Shown: positions 30,287 to 35,428 of the stretch, piece by piece | Position numbering within the stretch: the stretch's first letter is position 1 | Layout: each line of letters begins with the position of its first letter | Assembly: GCA_027459705.1 (NCBI GenBank) | Contig: DAIDHM010000085.1 | Location: 1-35,428, forward strand | Length of the DNA stretch: 35,428 nucleotides | Direction: 5' to 3' | Source of the DNA: Ktedonobacteria bacterium | Lineage (GTDB): Bacteria; Chloroflexota; Ktedonobacteria; Ktedonobacterales; JACDGC01 | The notes under the pieces: generated by a model | The model's database searches: none | The model's input: only the letters and a program-made list of their open reading frames with translations | What the model was told of the DNA's origin: nothing | Made by a program: the position numbers and the translations under genes

Positions 30287-32404
30287 CTATCGCGCGTATG
30301 GAGCTGAGCCATCAATGACACCGGTATCCGCGCTAATGGTTGCGACAGGGTTATACTGCTCAATCCATTCCAGGATGGCACGTAACCACGCCACCCGTTG
30401 GCGCGGCGACCCCGTATTGATATTGTGGCTGACACCCGGAACACGCAAGAAATCAACCGGAGCATGACGCAAGAATGCCAGGGCCGTGAAGAACTCTTCA
30501 GACTGACTGATGGGACAGCGCCAGTCACGTTCCGCGCCGATGATGCGTGTCGGCGTTGTGATGGCAGGAGCATGGGTAATCGGCGATCGTTCGATGTAGT
30601 AGCCCATCCGTTCCCAGGGTGTTCCCCCATACTCGGGAATGCCAAACGTCGCGTCGATATCGCCGGTGCCAAAGCAACTGATGAGATTGGCGACACTATT
30701 GACGGTCACTGCAGCTTTGAAACGCCGCGTATGGCCGATAATCCAGTTGGTCATATAACCCCCATAACTCACCCCGGTGACCGCCATCCGCTGAGCATCC
30801 AGGCGGCCACGTGCCAGCGCCGCATCCAGCCCAGCGAGAAGGTCATGGTAATCAGCGCCACCCCAATCCCGATCACAGGCCTGGGCAAAATGGGCGCCAT
30901 AACCGACACTCCCGCGAGGGTTGACAAAGACCACCGCGTAGCCTGCGCCCGCGAAGACCTGATGGCGCGCGAAGTAGGCTGGCCCAAAAAATCCATGGGG
31001 GCCGCCATGGATATCCAGGATCACCGGATGGCGATGCTCATGTGATGACGCTGTGTCATTAGGTGGCCAGAGTATCCATCCTTCTAACCACCAATTATCC
31101 TCAGTAAAGAAATCGAAATGCTCGGGAATACCTCTGTATCGTTCCGCCAGCCATGGGTTTAAATCGCTCAGGTAACTCGTCGGCTGGGTTGACGGCCCAT
31201 CGATGCGCAGATCAAAACTCGCGACTTCAGGCGGGTGTTCTGGTGCATTGACGATCGCGACGATGCGATCGCCTTCGGGCAGCGCGGCAAATGGGCCGAT
31301 CTGCAGCGCGCCCGCTGTCACGCGATAAGGCGCGCCTGCCGCCGCGGGGAACCACCATAACGGGACGGTGCCGCGCTCATTGACGGGAGCATAGACGCCG
31401 CGCCCATCCGGCGACCAGGTCGGCGCGTTGACCTCGAAGCTCGCCAAATCCATACGCAACGCGCTTCCCACGGTCATATCTAACCCGGCCAGGATATCGC
31501 GAGGCGAAGACCACTGGCCGTCAGACCCAAACGCTACCACGGCAATGTGCGTATTATCGATTGAATGTTGCGTCGAGGTGGGCATGGCATACCAGGCAAT
31601 CATCTGACCATCAGGAGACCAGGCAGGGCGACTTACTTCACTCTCCCCCGTGCTGAGGCGAACGATCTCACCTGTCGCCAGTGTCAATAACCAGACATCC
31701 TCCGTAATGTTCGCGTCTCGATCCGCAGCGCGATCACTGATGAACACCAGGCGAGTGCCATCGGGAGACCAGGCTGCCGCGCTATGATCGAAATCACCAA
31801 ACGTGATCTGACGAGGAGTTGGCAATTCGCGCGCAGTCGGCATCTCCGCACGCATCAACCCAGCAACATCGACACACCAGAGATGCGTTCGCCCCTCCGC
31901 GATGTCGCTGCCATCGGATCGGTATTGCAAGCGCGTCACCTGCCGGATCCGTTCAGTCGCCTCAGGGGAAGATTCGGGTTTCTGCGCGTCCCCCGCAAGT
32001 AGCGGGGTTGACTCATCGCGAACTTCGGCTTGAAATACCAGGGTATGGCCATCCGGTGACCAGCGTGGTCGGCTGGCATCGTGGCGTAGACGTGTCACCT
32101 GGCGGGGTTCACCACCAGCGAGAGGCATAATCCATATCTGATTCCCATCAGCGCGATTACTGGTAAACGCCAACCAATCGCCATCTGGCGACCAGGCGGG
32201 ATGTCGATCCAGGTGGTGACCAGACGAGAGGAAGCGCGGGGCAATCGTTGATGCGCGCCCATCGATCAGAGCAATCAAGCTATATTTTGCGTTCTCGGCT
32301 TGCGCCGTGACCGTGACAGCGAGCAAGTGTCCATCAGGTGCGAGGACCAGTTCTGTTGGCAGAGCAAAGCGAGTCAGGTCATCAGGGGTGAGTGGGATCG
32401 ACAT
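30287..32404 (-). CDS. S9 family serine peptidase (prolyl oligopeptidase / acylaminoacyl-peptidase type)
   Basis: 705-residue peptidase. The N-terminal two thirds form a beta-propeller with many WSPDG repeats (for example HPAWSPDGDWLAF, RPRWSPDGHTLVF, SAAAWSPDGTRLVF). The C-terminal alpha/beta-hydrolase domain starts near residue 440 (ILDIHGGPHGFFGPAY). The catalytic Ser is in GVSYGGY (about residue 548), with the acid in GAERDWRCP (about 630) and His in GVSHNI (about 662). There is no signal peptide, so it is probably cytoplasmic. The family removes amino-acyl or dipeptide units from short peptides. GGAGGAC is about 12 nt upstream of the ATG at 32404. Monocistronic, ending at the bidirectional terminator. 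Confidence 0.92.
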   Translation of the reverse strand: MSIPLTPDDLTRFALPTELVLAPDGHLLAVTVTAQAENAKYSLIALIDGRASTIAPRFLSSGHHLDRHPAWSPDGDWLAFTSNRADGNQIWIMPLAGGEPRQVTRLRHDASRPRWSPDGHTLVFQAEVRDESTPLLAGDAQKPESSPEATERIRQVTRLQYRSDGSDIAEGRTHLWCVDVAGLMRAEMPTARELPTPRQITFGDFDHSAAAWSPDGTRLVFISDRAADRDANITEDVWLLTLATGEIVRLSTGESEVSRPAWSPDGQMIAWYAMPTSTQHSIDNTHIAVVAFGSDGQWSSPRDILAGLDMTVGSALRMDLASFEVNAPTWSPDGRGVYAPVNERGTVPLWWFPAAAGAPYRVTAGALQIGPFAALPEGDRIVAIVNAPEHPPEVASFDLRIDGPSTQPTSYLSDLNPWLAERYRGIPEHFDFFTEDNWWLEGWILWPPNDTASSHEHRHPVILDIHGGPHGFFGPAYFARHQVFAGAGYAVVFVNPRGSVGYGAHFAQACDRDWGGADYHDLLAGLDAALARGRLDAQRMAVTGVSYGGYMTNWIIGHTRRFKAAVTVNSVANLISCFGTGDIDATFGIPEYGGTPWERMGYYIERSPITHAPAITTPTRIIGAERDWRCPISQSEEFFTALAFLRHAPVDFLRVPGVSHNINTGSPRQRVAWLRAILEWIEQYNPVATISADTGVIDGSAPYAR

Positions 32405-32664
32405 ACGAGATCTCAGTCCTCCAAAGTTAGGAGATAAGGTCCAAGCGCGCCTGGTTCCAAATCACAACGGGCGAGCGCCGAGGCGGGCAAGGCGCTCGAC
32501 CATGGTGCTGCTATCTGCTATAACGCGTGGACTGGCGTGCGGGATACCGAATTCGCCTGTGAGCGCCAAACAACACGTCGCATGCGTCGGTGTCGTTACG
32601 CCCACAGCATGAAGCAAGTGTGCTAGCCGATAGCGGGCTTTTCCAGGGAGTTGACAAATAGCGC

Positions 32665-32693
32665 TTGCGATCGCGGTAGTAACAGTATATACT
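32665..32693 (+). promoter_or_regulatory. Promoter for the DUF3224 gene
   Basis: TTGCGA (32665-32670), 17-nt spacer, TATACT (32688-32693), about 43 nt upstream of the start at 32736. The remaining 32405-32664 between the divergent genes holds no supported gene. Confidence 0.5.
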
Positions 32694-32735
32694 GCACCAA
32701 GGAACATATATTCTACAGAAAGAGGGATTTATTCT

Positions 32736-33152
32736 ATGCCAGCAGCCCAGACTCAATTTGCCACTGCGACGTGGGGTGAAGAAACCTTCGAAGAGTCGCC
32801 CGGGCAACGTAAGATGACGCGCGTCAAAGCAACCTACACGTACACCGGTACCATCGAAGGGACCAGTACCGTTGAATACTTGATGGTGTATCGTGGTGAC
32901 GATTCGGGCCAATTCGTCGGCCTGGAGCGGCTGGATGGGCAGATTGCCGACAAGATCGGGAGCTGCATTCTGAAGCATGCCGGTACATTTGATGCGGCCG
33001 GGGTCACTTCTACCTGGTCCTTCGTGCCGGGCGCCAGCACCGGTGAATTGCGTGGCCTCAACGGGCAGGGCACCTATGCGCTCGCCGGCCATGGTCCCTA
33101 TACCATTGACTTCACCTACTCATTCGAGAATCCCGGATCTGAGACTCATTGA
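32736..33152 (+). CDS. DUF3224 domain-containing protein
   Basis: 138-residue protein matching DUF3224: an early ATATWGEETFEE strand, YTYTGTIEGTSTVEYLMVYR near residue 36, then GSCILKHAGTFDAAGVTSTW and VPGASTGELRGLNGQGTYA. The family forms a small beta-barrel similar to allene oxide cyclase-like folds; its biochemical role is unknown. No signal peptide. GAGGG is about 11 nt before the ATG. Monocistronic. Confidence 0.88.
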   Translation: MPAAQTQFATATWGEETFEESPGQRKMTRVKATYTYTGTIEGTSTVEYLMVYRGDDSGQFVGLERLDGQIADKIGSCILKHAGTFDAAGVTSTWSFVPGASTGELRGLNGQGTYALAGHGPYTIDFTYSFENPGSETH

Positions 33153-33162
33153 GTTACCTGCA

Positions 33163-33212
33163 GATCGCGATAGGCATCCAGGTGTTCTCACCTGCGGACG
33201 CCCGTCGCGATC
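33163..33212. terminator. Nested hairpin between convergent genes
   Basis: An outer GATCGCG/CGCGATC stem (33163-33169, 33206-33212) encloses an inner CAGGTG-ttct-CACCTG stem (33179-33194). It lies between the DUF3224 gene and the minus-strand TspO-like gene and may end both transcripts. Confidence 0.4.
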
Positions 33213-33260
33213 AGTCTCGCTTCCGCCAAGAAGACACGTCTAAGCAAGTGTTGATCGCTC

Positions 33261-34034
33261 TCAGGCCATCCCAACGGTGGTACGAGAATGGCCAACGCGC
33301 CGCCCCATGATGAGGCGAGCGACGAGCAAGACAACCAGAGCAATCGACAACCCAATGGCAGTGTCCGCGACTGAGGTGATACTTGCTTGTTTCATGGCGA
33401 TACCATAGAATGCCCAAACAATGACGGCGGTATAGGCCACATCGCGTCGCACCACTATGAAAGCGGCGGCGATCGCGGCGGCGACCCCTAACAAAATCAC
33501 CGTCCAGGTGGCGGCGCTGATCCCCCAACCATTCCAACCCGCATTGTAGAAAACATAGGTAAAATTCGCAATCGTTGCCACGCTAATCCAGGCGAGATAG
33601 AGGCTAAAGGGTACGCGTAGACTCCAGAAAGGCACACCCGGGGACGCGGCAATCCGCCGATAGATGACGATCAGGGCGACAAGCAGGGTCACCATAGCTA
33701 TGGTACTCGCGGGGAAGGCGAGATACTGAAAGAGGATGAGCCACCCCATGTTGGCGACACTGGTGAGCCAGAACAGCGGCGCGACGAAGCGTTGCGTCGG
33801 ATCATTGCGATGTACGGGTCGCAACTGATCGATGCTGTAGACGGCGAGGCCGAGATAGATGATGCCCCAGACGCCGAAAGTAACATTCGCGGGCAGAAAA
33901 ACAATCGGATAGCGATTGGCAATCTGCGCGGTGGTAAGGCCACCAATCGGGATGGCAACGGAAAGATAGTTGACGAGCACGGTGGCGAGATACGCCAACA
34001 GGGTGATCCCCTGGCGTACGGATGGGAAGCGCAT
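33261..34034 (-). CDS. TspO/MBR-related tryptophan-rich membrane protein
   Basis: 257-residue membrane protein with about seven hydrophobic segments. Typical blocks are NRYPIVFLPANVTFGVWGII near residue 40, FWLTSVANMGWLILFQY near residue 90 and VPFSLYLAWISVATIANFTY near residue 145, with Trp residues concentrated in the membrane. This is the longer bacterial relative of the TspO/peripheral benzodiazepine receptor family, often annotated as tryptophan-rich sensory protein. A role in binding tetrapyrroles or another hydrophobic ligand is family-level inference. AAGGAG is about 10 nt before the ATG. Confidence 0.8.
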   Translation of the reverse strand: MRFPSVRQGITLLAYLATVLVNYLSVAIPIGGLTTAQIANRYPIVFLPANVTFGVWGIIYLGLAVYSIDQLRPVHRNDPTQRFVAPLFWLTSVANMGWLILFQYLAFPASTIAMVTLLVALIVIYRRIAASPGVPFWSLRVPFSLYLAWISVATIANFTYVFYNAGWNGWGISAATWTVILLGVAAAIAAAFIVVRRDVAYTAVIVWAFYGIAMKQASITSVADTAIGLSIALVVLLVARLIMGRRVGHSRTTVGMA

Positions 34035-34207
34035 AGCGCGAAATCTCCTTTATCAACTGATAAACAGCGACTGATCTAAAACGTAGGCGGATTTTATTGG
34101 AAAAGTCAAGGCAGAGCATGGGCGTGAAGGTCACCAAAGGTGAGGTTATCTGCTGGTTGCTGTTTGATTGACAATACCGCCCAATGTGTCATACAATTGG
34201 CATATAC

Positions 34208-34279
34208 GCCGGCGTAGCTCAGCGGCAGAGCGCCCGCCTTGTAAGCGGGGGGTCAACGGTTCAATCCCGTTCGCCGGCT
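34208..34279 (+). tRNA. tRNA-Thr(TGT)
   Basis: Cloverleaf with acceptor GCCGGCG/CGCCGGC, D-arm GCTC/GAGC, anticodon stem CCCGC/GCGGG with loop CTTGTAA (anticodon TGT), 5-nt variable loop, T-arm AACGG/CCGTT with TTCAATC. 72 nt, discriminator T. CCA is not encoded (TCCT follows), unlike the tRNA-Ala above. Confidence 0.95.
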
Positions 34280-34418
34280 CCTTCCTCCTTGAAACCCGCT
34301 CCAGCACTCGATCCTTGCCGGTTTCTTGCTTCTTCGGCCGATCGAAATTGCCCGTGTAGAGCACCCGCCTCTTTTTTTGGTGGATCTGAAAGTGAGATCC
34401 CGCCACATGATCAGATGC

Positions 34419-35052
34419 TCATGGGATGAGCACCCGCCATTTTATTTGATGCCATTGATGCTCTCTCACTTCGATCACAGGAGCGTCGATATGACCGTTC
34501 GCTACCCGCATTCCTCTGCTTCGCCGCTTACGCAACCTGCAAAGCACCAAGGGCAAGGTAGCACAACAATTCCGCATGGGAATGTTCCCCCGCCAGGGGG
34601 CATTCGAACGTTTCAACACCACGGCAACGTTTTGGACGATCTCGGGCAGATACTTCGGCCTATCAAGTTGATCAAAGAGTGTGGCAATATACGGAATCGC
34701 TCTGAGAGCGATCGCATAGATCGCTCTCCCACGTCTCTTCCTCGCGTTGCCTGCGCATCGCGGATGGCCAGACCGATCCCGTGAGTGAAAACACAAGGGA
34801 TCGGAGACGCTCGACATCGATCGGCGCAGCGAGCAAATCCAGCACTTCATCGCAGTACCCGCCGTCGTAACAAGTCGAAGGACATACCGTGGTCGGACCT
34901 CCGCCCGTGTCCACACCCGTGCGCAGATTCAGTTGAAATCGAGTGAGGGGTGGAGTATCCCGGCGATTGCCCGGGCCTTCGAAGTGGCGGAATCCCCAGT
35001 CTCGCATACCGGCGCACGCTACCGAACCAGCGGACTGGACCTGGTGCTGCAT
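34419..35052 (-). pseudogene. Degraded helical protein, frameshifted
   Basis: Two helical protein-like pieces lie in different minus-strand frames. The upstream one contains DEVLDLLAAPIDVERLRSLV, FSLTGSVWPSAMRRQREEET; the other, after a shift near 34745, contains RAIPYIATLFDQLDRPKYLP and EIVQNVAVVLKR. Joined, they would read as one helical region of about 90 residues. Outside these pieces the sequence looks non-coding. No family is recognised. It lies directly after tRNA-Thr, a common site for integrated elements, but no integrase or attachment repeat is seen. Confidence 0.3.
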
Positions 35053-35121
35053 GACCGGGTGCAGGCCAATTCGATCTGCTCATGTCAGTAGGCCGATCGA
35101 TTGTTTTGATAACATACCTAA

Positions 35122-35259
35122 CTATATTGTGGGGATCTTGTTCGTGTCATAGATCGTCTCATTGTCAGCCACAGGGTCATCGATCATGAGGTAGTTGCCG
35201 ATGAGCATCACAGACTGTGGTTGTTGTGCGATGCTCACCTGTGGGGCAGTAATTGACAC
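35122..35259 (-). CDS. Possible small ORF or gene remnant, about 45 codons
   Basis: A minus-strand frame ending at TAG 35122-35124 reads protein-like (SVMLIGNYLMIDDPVADNET, then IYDTNKIPTI). The frame is closed upstream by a TAA near 35300 and has only GTG starts (35259 or 35235) with no good ribosome site. Probably a remnant. The rest of 35260-35428 shows nothing supported. Confidence 0.22.
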   Translation of the reverse strand: MSITAPQVSIAQQPQSVMLIGNYLMIDDPVADNETIYDTNKIPTI

Positions 35260-35428
35260 TCCGCATAGGCTAAAGCCGTAGCGGATGCTTAGTTCAACCT
35301 GTTAGCGCAACCGGTGCTATTGCTAGCGTCCGACTGGAGGCCATCAGTCCCTAAGCGTTGCGACCGGCGAACCGGCCCCGTTTCGGTCTGCCCGACCGTA
35401 CGGTGGTGTGCCAAAAGTTCCAGAGCCA

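Noticed and set aside
34146-34429. Short frames on both strands over 34146-34429
   Set aside because: They cover the tRNA-Thr gene and have no ribosome site.

Overview
The window looks like a chromosomal segment of a Chloroflexota bacterium, probably Ktedonobacteria-like; this is an inference from gene content, with no alignment run. The clues are separate cofG and cofH genes next to an F420-dependent LLM-class oxidoreductase, a Gram-positive-style T-box leader on leuS, a DUF2089/LiaF/DUF4097 operon, and a DUF929 plus VKOR redox pair. Core genes are fairly GC-rich. A lower-GC, decayed stretch lies in the middle.

Layout. 1-7.1 kb, minus strand: the N-terminal 1031 codons of rpoB (C-terminus off the window), a leader/intergenic stretch of about 1.1 kb with a consensus promoter at its far end, then a CrtI-like FAD oxidoreductase and an alpha/beta hydrolase. 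7.2-11.5 kb, plus strand: an F420 block (LLM oxidoreductase, small membrane protein, cofG, cofH) closed by a 16-bp hairpin. 11.5-18.7 kb: an accessory zone with several very small membrane proteins, a secreted protein behind a heptanucleotide repeat, a MITE-like element, remnants of IS982- and IS5-type transposases, frameshifted genes, and a TetR regulator with two matching operators. 18.9-23.1 kb: a strong promoter and a four-gene operon that resembles an envelope-stress sensor. 23.1-24.9 kb: an unknown protein and a membrane protein with a proline-rich repeat. 25.0-28.2 kb, minus strand: leuS and its leader. 28.3-34.1 kb: DUF929 and VKOR thiol-disulfide proteins, an S9 peptidase, a DUF3224 protein and a TspO-like protein. 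34.2-35.4 kb: tRNA-Thr, then degraded sequence.

The most unusual feature is the leuS leader. On the minus strand it reads in order: promoter, T-box Stem I with a CUC (Leu) specifier, Stem II with its GAA/AGTA S-turn, a IIA/B-like element, then a complete tRNA-Ala(GGC) with encoded CCA, and 17 nt later the T-box antiterminator motif, an intrinsic terminator and leuS. The tRNA therefore occupies the place normally held by Stem III, between the sensing domain and the expression platform. RNase P and 3'-end processing of that tRNA would cut the riboswitch in two. Downstream, a 34-codon ORF with an ideal Shine-Dalgarno ends inside a perfect 13-bp hairpin before leuS.

Other notable items are a probable slipped-strand switch (four copies of a 7-mer between a good start site and a signal peptide), the shared amphipathic hairpin in three proteins of the envelope operon, and a repeated motif in tiny membrane proteins.
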